The translations under genes and the position numbers were made by a program. The notes under the pieces are model-generated. The model was not told the DNA's origin. It ran no database searches and saw nothing but the letters and a program-made list of their open reading frames with translations. 64,000 nt of DNA, from the NCBI GenBank assembly GCA_023665425.1, contig JAMPDX010000001.1, forward strand, positions 950,860 through 1,014,859, read 5' to 3'. Shown piece after piece: positions 1 to 8,777 of the stretch. The stretch's first letter is position 1. The number at the start of each line of letters is the position of its first letter. Origin of the DNA: Muribaculaceae bacterium (GTDB lineage Bacteria > Bacteroidota > Bacteroidia > Bacteroidales > Muribaculaceae).

Positions 1-578
1 CAAAATATACCGACAACTATATCTTCTTGGTGTCTGCATCCAAGATTTTCAGCTATGCCGGCCAGCGTATAGCTATGGTGTGCTTCTCACCCACTATTGC
101 CAATACAGAGAGCCAGTCGCTGAATGAATTCTTCGGTATGCCCACATATCTGCGCGCCTTTGTATATGGAGTGCTGTATGCGCTATCCTCAGGTACCGCT
201 CATTCAGCCCAGCATGCCTTCGCTACAATGCTCGGCGCTGCCGCCGACGGCCGTCTCAACTTTGTGGAGGGATGTCGCAAGTATGAAGAGTGGGGCAACC
301 GCGCCAAGGAACTTTTCCTCGACAACGGCTTCCATATCATATATGATAAGGATGGAGAGCGCGAAATCTCAGACGGCTTCTACTTCACCACCGGCTATAA
401 AGATCTCTCCAGCGGCGAGCTGCAGGCCGAAATGCTCCGCTATGGCATAGCAGCTATTTCTCTGCCCTCTACCGGCAGTGAGCAGAATGGTCTGCGTGTC
501 TGCGTGTCAATGCTCAAGGACGACAAGACCTTCGATGCTATGGGCGAGCGTCTTAACCGATTCAAATCCGAACACTAA
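1..578 (+). CDS. PLP-dependent aminotransferase, class I/II (C-terminal part)
   Basis: This is the C-terminal part of a fold-type I pyridoxal-phosphate aminotransferase; the 5' end lies outside the window and the frame is open from base 3. SASKIFSYAGQRIA near the left edge is the cofactor-binding motif, with the Schiff-base lysine at bases 42-44. The rest (about 180 residues) is the small domain with a typical ending. Substrate specificity cannot be read from this part. It lies just upstream of an acetyl-CoA hydrolase gene, but a terminator hairpin separates them, so they are probably separate transcripts. Confidence 0.85.
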   Translation, partial: KYTDNYIFLVSASKIFSYAGQRIAMVCFSPTIANTESQSLNEFFGMPTYLRAFVYGVLYALSSGTAHSAQHAFATMLGAAADGRLNFVEGCRKYEEWGNRAKELFLDNGFHIIYDKDGEREISDGFYFTTGYKDLSSGELQAEMLRYGIAAISLPSTGSEQNGLRVCVSMLKDDKTFDAMGERLNRFKSEH

Positions 579-589
579 TATAGTTTAGG

Positions 590-630
590 GTGAGGGACCC
601 GATTTCGGGCCCCTCACTGTTTATCTTTAT
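590..630 (+). terminator. Intrinsic terminator after the aminotransferase gene
   Basis: GTGAGGG (590-596) pairs with CCCTCAC (611-617), with an inner CCCG/CGGG stem and a T-rich tail. It lies right after the stop codon at 578 and before the next start at 650. Confidence 0.7.
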
Positions 631-649
631 TTACTCCCCACTACACAAT

Positions 650-1945
650 ATGATCAAATATACCAGTGCCGAAGAGGCCGTAAAACTTATAAAATCAGGA
701 CATCACGTCTACATACAAGGCTCTACTTCAATCCCCGAGGTGCTCGTCAAGGCCATGGCAGACCGCGGCAATGAGTTGCGTGATGTCACAGTATACACCG
801 GCTTTGCCGTGGCTAAGGGTCCCGCTCCGTTCTGCAAGCCGGAATATAAAGACTCATTCCTCGTTGACTCATTTTTTGTAAATAACTCTGTACGTAAATG
901 GATTAACGATGGTTATGGCTCAATGACTCCCCGCTTTCTTGGCGAGGTGCCCGCCCTCTTCCGCGATGGTACATGGCCCTTGGATGTTGCCTTGATCAAC
1001 TGCTCCTTGCCCAATGAAGATGGTTATGTAAGTTTCGGCGTAAGTGCCGATTTGGCAACAGCGGCTGTGGAGTGCGCTCCAATAGTGATTGCTCAGATTA
1101 ACCCGCACATGCCCTTCTCATATGGCGACCCGCTGGTGCATGTCTCTCGTCTGGCAGCTGCAGTAGCTGTAGATGAGCCTCTCGTTGAGGTGCCCACTGC
1201 TATCCCTACCGAGAAGGAGATAAAGATAGGTAACTTCATAGCCGAGCATATCCCCGACGGCGCAACTTTGCAGATAGGTGTCGGCGGTATCCCCAATGCA
1301 GTGCTATCAGCCTTGTCTAATCACAAACATCTGGGACTACACACCGAGGCTATGACTGATGGTGTACTTCCGCTACTGGAGAAGGGTATCATCGATAACT
1401 CTATGAAGCGTATAGAGCCGGGCAAGTCTATCGCATCTCTCGCGCTGGGCTCACGCCGCCTGTATGACTACATGGATTACAACAAGGATATTATAATCCG
1501 CGATGTGGCATGGACCAACGACCCCTTCATCATAGCGCAGAACCCCAAGGTTATGAGTATCAACTCCTGTTTGGAGATAGACCTCACCGGCCAGGTGTGT
1601 GCCGACTCTATCGGTACCCGTATCTTCTCAAGCGTTGGTGGACAGCATGACTTCGTTTATGGAGCCGGTCGCAGTGAAGGTGGTATTTCATTCCTTGCCA
1701 TGCTCTCAACTACCAACAAGGGCCAGAACAAGATTAAGCCGGTGCTTACCGAGGGAGCGGGAGTGGTCACCACACGCTTCCAGACTAATTATGTAGTCAC
1801 CGAGCATGGTATTGTCAATCTGCGAGGCAAAAACCTTGCAGAGCGAGCCAAACTGATGATCAGCGTAGCCGCTCCTGAGTTCCGCGAAGAGCTCGACCGC
1901 GCGGCAGCCGAACGCTTCGGCTATTCCTACTTGCGCCTCAAGTAA
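650..1945 (+). CDS. Acetyl-CoA hydrolase/transferase family protein
   Basis: A 431-residue CoA-transferase of the acetyl-CoA hydrolase / 4-hydroxybutyrate CoA-transferase family, which moves or hydrolyses CoA thioesters such as acetyl-CoA in fermentative metabolism. Visible features are the glycine-rich GVGGIPNAVLSAL segment, the LHTEAMTDG segment whose glutamate (about residue 233) is the expected nucleophile, and the TEHGIVNLRGKNLAERA block typical of the C-terminal domain. The ATG at 650 is chosen because the frame upstream runs through the terminator hairpin at 590-617 and does not look like protein. Which acid is the acceptor cannot be told from sequence. Confidence 0.85.
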   Translation: MIKYTSAEEAVKLIKSGHHVYIQGSTSIPEVLVKAMADRGNELRDVTVYTGFAVAKGPAPFCKPEYKDSFLVDSFFVNNSVRKWINDGYGSMTPRFLGEVPALFRDGTWPLDVALINCSLPNEDGYVSFGVSADLATAAVECAPIVIAQINPHMPFSYGDPLVHVSRLAAAVAVDEPLVEVPTAIPTEKEIKIGNFIAEHIPDGATLQIGVGGIPNAVLSALSNHKHLGLHTEAMTDGVLPLLEKGIIDNSMKRIEPGKSIASLALGSRRLYDYMDYNKDIIIRDVAWTNDPFIIAQNPKVMSINSCLEIDLTGQVCADSIGTRIFSSVGGQHDFVYGAGRSEGGISFLAMLSTTNKGQNKIKPVLTEGAGVVTTRFQTNYVVTEHGIVNLRGKNLAERAKLMISVAAPEFREELDRAAAERFGYSYLRLK

Positions 1946-1995
1946 TAGCTCCATATTCCCCTTGCCGACCCTATCGGCCGGCGAGTTAACAAATG

Positions 1996-2256
1996 GATTC
2001 CCTTTCTCAAAAAAGAGTGTTAAGTGGCTGCTCAATTTAAATTAAACCTTATGCCGCGCGAATTTTTGCGCAGATTTTGCAAGTTGAAGAAGGAGTTATG
2101 CGGGCATAACGACTTATGAAACTTGGCAAAAGATGCCAAAAAGGCGCCGGGACAAAGGACTTTAAATATAAATGAGCATAGCCACATAAAGCTTAATTTA
2201 AATTGAGTAGACACCTATTTAAATAAGCTTTCTTAACCTTTTTTGAGAAAGGGAGT
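1996..2256. repeat. Nested long imperfect palindrome between the CoA-transferase gene and thrS
   Basis: Three sets of arms are centred near 2102. The outer arms are the segments at 2001-2024 and 2232-2252, the middle arms are CTCAATTTAAATTAA (2031-2045) and TTAATTTAAATTGAG (2193-2207), and the centre is GTTATGCGGGCATAAC (2095-2110). Sequence between the arms also pairs imperfectly. No reading frame in it looks real. It could fold as one hairpin of about 250 nt or be a remnant of a small non-autonomous element. It ends just before the thrS promoter. Confidence 0.7.
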
Positions 2257-2267
2257 GTATTTTTTGC

Positions 2268-2298
2268 TTTGTAGTGTCAGAAAAATATTGTAACTTTG
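2268..2298 (+). promoter_or_regulatory. Bacteroidetes-type promoter of thrS
   Basis: TTTG at 2268-2271 (-33 element), 19 bases, then TAACTTTG at 2291-2298 (-7 element). Both match the Bacteroidetes sigma-ABfr consensus. The predicted start leaves a leader of about 70 nt before the thrS ATG. Confidence 0.85.
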
Positions 2299-2375
2299 TG
2301 CTGAAATGGTCGAAGTGTGCCTATATGCGGGCAATTTCGACTTTTTATCCATGAATTTAGAATATTTATACCAAT

Positions 2376-4328
2376 ATGATAAACATAACCTTTCCTGATG
2401 GCAGTGTTAAGCAATTTGAGGGTGGTGTGACTCCGCTACAGATTGCCGAGAGTATCAGCCCTCGTTTCGCCTCTGATGTGTTGGCGAGCAAAGTAAATGG
2501 CGCTGATTGGGATTTGGCACGTCCCCTCAATGAGGATGGCGCTATCGAGTTCTTCAAATGGGATGACCCGGAGGGTAAGCATGCCTTCTGGCACTCATCA
2601 GCTCACCTTCTGGCTGAAGCTCTTCAGGAGCTTTATCCCGGTGTGAAGTTCGGTATCGGTCCCGCCATCGAAAATGGTTTCTATTATGACATCGACCCCG
2701 GTGAGCATAAGATTACTGCCGATGACTTCTCCAAGATTGAGAAGAAGATGCAGGAGTTGGTGGCAAAGAAGGAGGCTATCGTGCGCCAAGACATCACCAA
2801 GGCTGATGCCCTCAAAATGTTTGGAGACCGTGGCGAGACATATAAGTGCGAACTCATCTCCGAACTCGAGGATGGTACCATAACAACCTATACTCAGGGA
2901 GCTTTTACAGACCTGTGTCGCGGTCCTCATATCCCCACCACTGCCCCCATCAAGGCTGTCAAGATACTCTCACTGGCCGGCGCTTATTGGCGCGGTGACG
3001 AGAAGCGTAATCAGCTGGTGCGCGTGTATGGTATCACCTTCCCAAAGAAGAAGATGCTTGATGAGTATCTCGCCTTGCTTGAGGAGGCTAAGAAGCGCGA
3101 CCACCGCAAGCTGGGCAAGGAGATGGAGCTTTTCGCTTTCTCTCCCACAGTGGGCCAAGGTCTGCCTCTGTGGCTCCCCAAGGGCGCCGCTCTGCGAGAT
3201 CGTTTGGAGCAATTCCTCCGCAAGATACAGAAGAAGTACGGTTACCTGCAGGTGATCACTCCACATATCGGCAACAAGATGCTCTATGTGACCTCCGGCC
3301 ACTGGGCTAAATATGGCAAAGACAGCTTCCAGCCCATCCATACACCCGAGGAGGGAGAGGAGTACATGCTCAAACCCATGAACTGTCCTCACCACTGTGA
3401 GATATACAAGGCTTTCCCCCGCTCATATCGCGACCTGCCCCTGCGTCTGGCAGAATTCGGCACCGTCTATCGCTATGAACAGAGTGGCGAGCTGCATGGT
3501 CTGACACGTGTACGCGGATTTACTCAGGACGATGCACACATCTTCTGTGCTCCCGAGCAGATAAAAGGTGAGTTCCTCAAGGTAATGGACATTATCCTTT
3601 ATATCTTCAAGGCCCTCAAATTCGACAACTTCGAGGCTCAGATTTCACTACGCGACCCCAAGAACAAGACAAAATATATAGGTAGCGATGAGAACTGGCA
3701 TCTTGCAGAGCAGGCCATCATTGAGGCTTGCGAAGAGAAAGGTCTCAAGGCTCGCCAGGTGGAGGGTGAGGCAGCATTCTATGGCCCCAAGCTTGACTTC
3801 ATGGTCAAGGACGCTATCGGTCGCCGTTGGCAGTTAGGCACAATTCAGGTAGACTACAACCTGCCTGAGCGTTTTGGCCTGGAATACACCGGTAAAGACA
3901 ACGCCAAACACCGCCCGGTGATGATACACCGCGCACCCTTCGGCTCTATGGAGCGCTTCGTGGCTGTATTGCTCGAGCACACCGCCGGACATCTCCCCCT
4001 GTGGCTTATACCTGAGCAGGCTGTTATCCTCCCCATCTCGGAGAAGTATAATGATTATGCTTATGAGGTGGCCAAGCAGCTTGATGCCGCCGATGTCCGC
4101 GCCATCGTTGATGACCGCAACGAGAAAATCGGTAAGAAAATTCGCGATAATGTACTCAAGAAATACCCCTATTTGCTCATAGTAGGCGAAAAAGAGGCAG
4201 AATCCGGCGAAGTTTCAGTAAGAAAATCGGGCGAAAATGCTACAGTTTCAATGAAAATTGCTAACTTTGCAGCGCAAATCGCAGATGAGGTAGCTGCAAT
4301 GACTGCTCCTATAGAGGAGTCAAAATAG
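2376..4328 (+). CDS. thrS: Threonine--tRNA ligase
   Basis: A full-length 650-residue class II aminoacyl-tRNA synthetase that charges tRNA-Thr. Domains in order are an N-terminal TGS domain (about 1-62), the editing domain with [11 protein letters not shown], the catalytic core with the zinc-ligand and motif 2 region ([10 protein letters not shown], and [14 protein letters not shown]), and the C-terminal anticodon-binding domain from about 540. It heads the conserved thrS-infC-rpmI-rplT cluster and has its own promoter 78 bases upstream. The start is set by the TGS domain, which begins at once ([11 protein letters not shown]). Confidence 0.98.
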   Translation: MINITFPDGSVKQFEGGVTPLQIAESISPRFASDVLASKVNGADWDLARPLNEDGAIEFFKWDDPEGKHAFWHSSAHLLAEALQELYPGVKFGIGPAIENGFYYDIDPGEHKITADDFSKIEKKMQELVAKKEAIVRQDITKADALKMFGDRGETYKCELISELEDGTITTYTQGAFTDLCRGPHIPTTAPIKAVKILSLAGAYWRGDEKRNQLVRVYGITFPKKKMLDEYLALLEEAKKRDHRKLGKEMELFAFSPTVGQGLPLWLPKGAALRDRLEQFLRKIQKKYGYLQVITPHIGNKMLYVTSGHWAKYGKDSFQPIHTPEEGEEYMLKPMNCPHHCEIYKAFPRSYRDLPLRLAEFGTVYRYEQSGELHGLTRVRGFTQDDAHIFCAPEQIKGEFLKVMDIILYIFKALKFDNFEAQISLRDPKNKTKYIGSDENWHLAEQAIIEACEEKGLKARQVEGEAAFYGPKLDFMVKDAIGRRWQLGTIQVDYNLPERFGLEYTGKDNAKHRPVMIHRAPFGSMERFVAVLLEHTAGHLPLWLIPEQAVILPISEKYNDYAYEVAKQLDAADVRAIVDDRNEKIGKKIRDNVLKKYPYLLIVGEKEAESGEVSVRKSGENATVSMKIANFAAQIADEVAAMTAPIEESK

Positions 4329-4504
4329 TCAACTCGCTGTATAATAATAATTTAGGCAAGACGAAATACTGAAGCTATACTACATTAAGGCAAAGATGAG
4401 CGCGCGCTCAATGCCGGTGGTATCAGATGAAGTATGAAGAAACTGCCGTCAATAAATAAAATTTAGTCGCAGCACAACGCAAAAGCTGCTTTTAACACTT
4501 CTGA

Positions 4505-5182
4505 ATGGAGAAAAAGCCCCAATTTAGACCCAAGCCGGCGGGTGGACCTCGTCCAAAGCCCGGACAACGAGGACCGCGCGGACAGCGCCAGCAAGCCAAA
4601 GACCAATACGCTACTAACGAGCAGATACGTGCTCGCGAGGTGCGTCTGGTAGGCGACAATGTAGAGCAAGGTATTTATCCTCTGCAGAAGGCTCTGCGCA
4701 TTGCTCGTGACCAGGAGCTTGACTTGGTAGAGATATCTCCCACTGCCGAACCCCCTGTATGCCGTGTCCTCGACTATCAGAAATTCCTCTATCAGCAGAA
4801 GAAGAAGCAGAAAGAGCAGAAGGCTAAGGCTACCAAGGTGGTGGTGAAGGAGATACGCTTCGGGCCGCAGACTGATGACCATGACTATAACTTCAAGCTC
4901 AAACATGCCCAAGGTTTCCTCAAAGAGGGCTCGAAGGTTAAGGCATACGTATTCTTCCGTGGTAGAAGTATACTCTTTAAAGAGCAAGGAGAGCTTCTGT
5001 TGCTTCGCTTTGCCAACGATCTGGAGAATCTCGGCAAGGTGGAAATGATGCCGGTGCTTGAGGGTAAGCGAATGACTATCATGCTCTCACCCGTCAAGCC
5101 CAAAGCCCCCAAGAAGGAGAAGCCCGCTGATGCTCCCAAAGCTGAAGCTCCCAAGGCAGATGAGAGTGAAGCAGCAGAATAA
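4505..5182 (+). CDS. infC: Translation initiation factor IF-3
   Basis: A 225-residue IF-3, which binds the 30S subunit and checks start-codon and initiator tRNA selection. The N-terminal domain begins around residue 40 ([14 protein letters not shown]), a lysine-rich linker follows ([14 protein letters not shown]), and the C-terminal domain ends about residue 200. It is longer than the roughly 180-residue E. coli protein because of a basic Pro/Gly/Arg-rich N-terminal extension and an Ala/Lys/Glu/Pro-rich tail. It starts at an ordinary ATG, not the rare AUU known from E. coli infC. The 176-base gap after thrS contains the short palindrome GAGCGCGCGCTC. Confidence 0.97.
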   Translation: MEKKPQFRPKPAGGPRPKPGQRGPRGQRQQAKDQYATNEQIRAREVRLVGDNVEQGIYPLQKALRIARDQELDLVEISPTAEPPVCRVLDYQKFLYQQKKKQKEQKAKATKVVVKEIRFGPQTDDHDYNFKLKHAQGFLKEGSKVKAYVFFRGRSILFKEQGELLLLRFANDLENLGKVEMMPVLEGKRMTIMLSPVKPKAPKKEKPADAPKAEAPKADESEAAE

Positions 5183-5317
5183 TCAAATCTGCACCGCCAA
5201 GCCCCGACTCTGTCAGCGCACTGAATTTTATGTCATACGCAATCAACAAACAAAAATAATAGAGACCGTAGGCACCCTGTGCCGAGGTAATTAACAACAA
5301 CTAAATTTTTTGATAAA

Positions 5318-5515
5318 ATGCCAAAGGTAAAGACTAATTCCGGCAGTAAGAAGAGATTTACTCTCACCGGAACAGGAAAAATCAAGAGAAAACACGCTTA
5401 CCACAGCCACATTCTCACCAAGAAGAGCAAAAAACGCAAACGCGTGCTCGACCACACTGCTATAGTTGAGAAGGCTAATGTGCAGGCCGTTCGCGAGCTT
5501 CTCGCCATGAAGTAA
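5318..5515 (+). CDS. rpmI: 50S ribosomal protein L35
   Basis: A 65-residue, very basic protein starting [14 protein letters not shown], the standard L35 signature, with the usual length. It lies between infC and rplT, 135 bases after infC and 125 bases before rplT, and is expected to be cotranscribed with them. Confidence 0.97.
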   Translation: MPKVKTNSGSKKRFTLTGTGKIKRKHAYHSHILTKKSKKRKRVLDHTAIVEKANVQAVRELLAMK

Positions 5516-5640
5516 TAAGCCTATTATCCGGAATAGTACTTCAAGTTTCTTATTTTTCAAACACCTTTTATTAACCGGGTGACGAGCCATAGCAAGCGCA
5601 ACATATAGATTGCCGCTCGCATCCAAAAAACAAAAAAGAA

Positions 5641-5991
5641 ATGCCAAGATCAGTAAATCACGTAGCATCAAGAGCAAAACGTAAGAAAATCCTGAAACTC
5701 ACACGTGGCTATTATGGAAGCCGCAAAAATGTGTGGACAGTAGCCAAGAACACTTGGGAGAAAGGTCTGACCTATGCTTATCGCGACCGCAAGGACAAAA
5801 AGCGTAACTTCCGTGCTCTCTGGATTCAGCGTATCAATGCAGCTGCTCGTCTGGAGGATCTCTCTTACTCAAAGCTCATGGGCCTCATTCATAAGGCTGG
5901 TATCGAGATCAACCGCAAGGTCCTCGCCGACCTCGCCGTTAACGATCCTGCCGCCTTCAAGGCCATCGTTGACAAAGTGAAGAACGCCTAA
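5641..5991 (+). CDS. rplT: 50S ribosomal protein L20
   Basis: A 116-residue L20 with the hallmark N-terminus ([16 protein letters not shown]) and [11 protein letters not shown]. It binds 23S rRNA early in 50S assembly; in other bacteria L20 also represses its own operon, but no leader site for this was identified here. It is the last gene of the thrS-infC-rpmI-rplT cluster and is followed directly by a terminator. Confidence 0.98.
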   Translation: MPRSVNHVASRAKRKKILKLTRGYYGSRKNVWTVAKNTWEKGLTYAYRDRKDKKRNFRALWIQRINAAARLEDLSYSKLMGLIHKAGIEINRKVLADLAVNDPAAFKAIVDKVKNA

Positions 5992-6013
5992 TTCAAATCA
6001 CGCAGAACACCCG

Positions 6014-6052
6014 TCCGGGAGCCGACCTCGCAGGTTAGCTTCCGGATTTTTT
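6014..6052 (+). terminator. Intrinsic terminator after rplT
   Basis: TCCGGGAGC (6014-6022) pairs with GCTTCCGGA (6038-6046) with one G-T wobble, an inner GACCT/AGGTT stem, then a run of six T. It lies 23 bases after the rplT stop. Confidence 0.85.
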
Positions 6053-6236
6053 CGTGCCATCACCAGTCAAAGCCGCTTTATAGTCAATTTCATAAGAAAT
6101 TTAGGGTCAGCGGACAGGGGTGGTCTGTAAGCACTTCTGTCTGCATATTTAACCCCGCACATCCACGACTTCGCCGCGTATGTACGGGGGGTAGTCGTGG
6201 CACATGGAATGAGAAAGCGCGGTGCGCTTGTACTAT

Positions 6237-6445
6237 TTTAACCCCACGATATGCGAGAGTCTTCAGCTCGAGCTTCGTGGGGTATCGGTCGCGAGATCGT
6301 ATCTACCGCGAGAGCGGTTGCACATTCGATTAAGTATTGTATTTGCGCCATTGGGAGATGCGGCCGCCTTGCGGTTGGCCAGCTTATGACATTAACAACC
6401 CCACGAAGCTCGAGTCCGGAGGCTCTCACATATCGCGGGGTTAAA
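6237..6445. repeat. Pair of about 47-bp inverted repeats around a 113-bp spacer
   Basis: The left arm at 6237-6283 and the right arm at 6397-6445 are reverse complements with few mismatches. Each holds CTCGAGCTTCGTGGGGT or its complement, and each is itself partly palindromic (ACCCCACGA...TCGTGGGGT). A further hairpin with CCACGAC/GTCGTGG arms lies just upstream at about 6161-6201. No coding frame in the area is convincing. Confidence 0.7.
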
Positions 6446-6539
6446 TTTATGCAAGCGCTCCGCGCTTCTATGTTCCTCAATAGTCTCTCGGTTGTTTTGT
6501 AGCCCAATGTCGGTTGAACCGGGTGATAGATTTTCCCCG

Positions 6540-6661
6540 TCCCCATGCTCTATATATCCGTATTACAACACTGCCATCGTTTGCAGTCAGAGAGCACACC
6601 ACTCTCTAATATGCTTCCTGTACGAGGATACCGGTCGTGAGACCCGTATCCTCCTTTTTTC
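6540..6661 (+). ncRNA. Candidate small RNA downstream of rplT (possible Bacteroidales-1 / 6S-like RNA)
   Basis: A structured stretch ending in a strong terminator, with no reading frame. TGCTCT near 6547 can pair with AGAGCA near 6595, enclosing an ACTGC/GCAGT stem and a long one-sided bulge. From memory, the Bacteroidales-1 RNA motif is described downstream of L20 genes and has been interpreted as a 6S RNA; position and terminator fit that. I cannot run a covariance model, the 5' end is a guess, and no good promoter was found. Confidence 0.35.
6624..6660 (+). terminator. Strong intrinsic terminator in the post-rplT intergenic region
   Basis: GAGGATAC (6624-6631) pairs with GTATCCTC (6646-6653), with an inner GGTC/GACC stem and GTGA loop, then six T. 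It reads on the plus strand although rplT already has its own terminator, so something between the two is probably transcribed separately. Confidence 0.8.
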
Positions 6662-6900
6662 ATAGCCAGCCATAACCATACTTAGTCGTGTCGGGTCAAC
6701 TCCGCCGTCCATAGCTCGATATTTTCGAAAGATGCGTCGGGTTACAAATCCGCCGCTACTAAACTACCTCTCTCCGAACATCGTCTCAAACCCCTTTTTC
6801 GTGCCCTCTCATCGGTTTTATCAGGCTTCCTTGCTTTATACTTATCTTAGTCGCGCGACGCGCCTAAATGCTCTTAATTTAACTATCCGATTTTCACATA

Positions 6901-7049
6901 AATGATAAGGCTTAGGAGTAGGGTGGAGAGATTTTCGCCGGTCTCATAGTGCACTTAGCATTTGTGTTGTGAGACGTGCGAGAATCTTCGCCAAATCCTC
7001 TCCTAAGCCTTATTTAGAGCTTGTTTAACATAAAGTGTAAACAAGCTCT
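6901..7049. repeat. Long palindrome followed by an 12-bp hairpin
   Basis: The arm holding AAGGCTTAGGAG at about 6907-6918 pairs with CTCCTAAGCCTT at 7000-7011, and inner segments (GATTTTCGCCGGTCTCAT against its imperfect complement) extend the stem. Directly after it, AGAGCTTGTTTA (7016-7027) pairs perfectly with TAAACAAGCTCT (7038-7049). The second hairpin lies 12 bases past the end of the minus-strand acyl-CoA dehydrogenase gene and may end its transcript, although the T-run is poor. The rest of 6662-6900 shows only degenerate short inverted repeats. Confidence 0.6.
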
Positions 7050-7061
7050 TAAGGGGTGGGA

Positions 7062-8768
7062 TTATGCCTTGTATGCGGCCATGTCGGCCGGGTCAAAGCG
7101 GTTAATGAAGTCGAGGTGGTGTATCAGCTCGGCCTGGGCCCAGTTGATGAATATGTGGGCGCTCTTGCGGAACTCTTCGCCGCCGCGCTTGGTGTCGCCA
7201 AGGAGCAACCAGCCCATGATGGTGTAGCCTGCCATTTCGACGAGGCGGCGTGCCATGAAGTCGGCATAGCCTTCGTTGTCGCGGCCCTCGCTTACTTTGG
7301 CCATAGCTTCGGCATATGCCTTGTTCATCTCGAGCAGGGTGTCGTAGAGCTTGCTGTCTTGTGTGTCATACTCCATGGCTGCATATTCCTCCATGCGTGA
7401 GGTGTATGTGCCGGTGAAGACGTGGCGTATTGCGGCAACTACTTGCAGCTGGGTGGTACCCTCATAGATAGAAGTGATACGAGCATCGCGGTATATGCGT
7501 TCGCAGGCGTAGTCCTTCATGAAGCCGGAGCCGCCATGTATCTGGATACAGTCGTAGGCGTTGCGGTTGGCAAATTCGCTTCCGAGCCCTTTGGCCAGGG
7601 GTGTGAAGGCGTCAGCCAGCTTGGAGTAGTACTTCATCTCGGTGCGCTCCTCCTTGGTGAGTTTGCGCTCTTTGGCGATGTCTTCGTATACCTTATACAT
7701 ATCTACGAAGCGAGCACATTCGTAGAGCAGTGAGCGAGAGGCGTCGAGCTTGCCTTTCATTGTGGATATAATCTCGTAAACGGCGGGGAACTCGATGATG
7801 GCTTTGCCGAATTGCTTGCGGTCTTTGGCGTAGGCGAGAGCTTCGCGGTATGCCTGCTCGCTGATACCAACACTCTGAGCAGCGATGCCGAGGCGTGCAC
7901 CGTTCATAAGGGCCATAACGTATTTTATAAGGCCCATCTTGCGGTCGCCAACGAGTTCTGCGGGAGCATCCTTGTAAACGAGCTCGCATGTGGGGCTGCC
8001 CTTGATACCCATCTTGTTCTCGATGCGGCGTACGTTTACACCGCCATTGCGCTTGTCGTAGACAAACATTGAGAGACCTCGAGCATCTTTTGTGCCGGCT
8101 TCTGAGCGGGCGAGCACGAGGTGGATATCGGCGTCGCCGTTTGTGATGAAGCGCTTCACTCCGTTGAGTACCCATGAGCCGTCTTCTTTCTGGGAGGCCT
8201 TGAGCATTACGGAGCCGAGGTCAGATCCTGCATCGGGCTCTGTGAGGTCCATACTCATAGTTTCGCCGGCGCATACGCGGGGTATGTAGCGTTGCTTCTG
8301 GTCTTCGTCTGCAAACTCATAGAGTGTCTCTGCGCAGTCCTGAAGGCCCCAGAGGTTCTCGAAGCCGGCATCGGCGCGGCTTACGATGTCAGCTGCCATG
8401 ATGTAGGGGGTGATGGGGAAGTTGAGACCCCCGAGGCGGCGCGGCATAGCCATACCCATGAGGCCGGCTTTACGAGTAGCGTCGAGGTTTGTGAGTGTGG
8501 CGGAAGCGTAGTGAGCGCGGCCGTCGGAGCAAGATGCGCCTTCGTGGTCAACGCTTTCTGCGTTCTCAGCGATTATGTCGCCGCAGATCTCACCTACAAT
8601 CTCCAGAACCTTGTCGTATGAGTCCATGGCATCTGCAAAGTCCACGGGCGCGTAGTCAAATTTGTCTGCATCAGAGAAGTTACGCTCTTTCAGCTCCACA
8701 ATCTTCTCCATCAAGGGGTGGGAGAGGTGGTGCTTAAGCGAGGGGTTATCTATATAGTAATTAGCCAT
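7062..8768 (-). CDS. Acyl-CoA dehydrogenase family protein
   Basis: A 568-residue flavoprotein that removes two hydrogens from an acyl-CoA and passes the electrons to ETF. It has the acyl-CoA dehydrogenase order: an N-terminal helical domain, a middle beta domain with MSMDLTEPDAGSDLGSV and WVLNGVKRFITNGD, and a C-terminal helical domain (DRKQFGKAI, then IQIHGGSGFMKDYACERIYRDARI with the FAD-binding region, and IYEGTTQLQ). It is longer than the usual 380-residue enzymes because of N- and C-terminal extensions, as in the long ACAD family. It is the last gene of the etfB-etfA-ACAD operon, 9 bases after etfA, which supports ETF as its partner. The substrate chain length is unknown. Confidence 0.93.
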   Translation of the reverse strand: MANYYIDNPSLKHHLSHPLMEKIVELKERNFSDADKFDYAPVDFADAMDSYDKVLEIVGEICGDIIAENAESVDHEGASCSDGRAHYASATLTNLDATRKAGLMGMAMPRRLGGLNFPITPYIMAADIVSRADAGFENLWGLQDCAETLYEFADEDQKQRYIPRVCAGETMSMDLTEPDAGSDLGSVMLKASQKEDGSWVLNGVKRFITNGDADIHLVLARSEAGTKDARGLSMFVYDKRNGGVNVRRIENKMGIKGSPTCELVYKDAPAELVGDRKMGLIKYVMALMNGARLGIAAQSVGISEQAYREALAYAKDRKQFGKAIIEFPAVYEIISTMKGKLDASRSLLYECARFVDMYKVYEDIAKERKLTKEERTEMKYYSKLADAFTPLAKGLGSEFANRNAYDCIQIHGGSGFMKDYACERIYRDARITSIYEGTTQLQVVAAIRHVFTGTYTSRMEEYAAMEYDTQDSKLYDTLLEMNKAYAEAMAKVSEGRDNEGYADFMARRLVEMAGYTIMGWLLLGDTKRGGEEFRKSAHIFINWAQAELIHHLDFINRFDPADMAAYKA

Positions 8769-8777
8769 TGCTTCAGA

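Noticed and set aside
2299..2375. T-box or other riboswitch before thrS
   Set aside because: The leader is only about 70 nt with no terminator, and T-boxes are not expected in Bacteroidetes.
6284..6396. Invertible promoter between the inverted repeats
   Set aside because: No TTTG/TAnnTTTG pair with proper spacing was found in the spacer; only the inverted repeats are supported.
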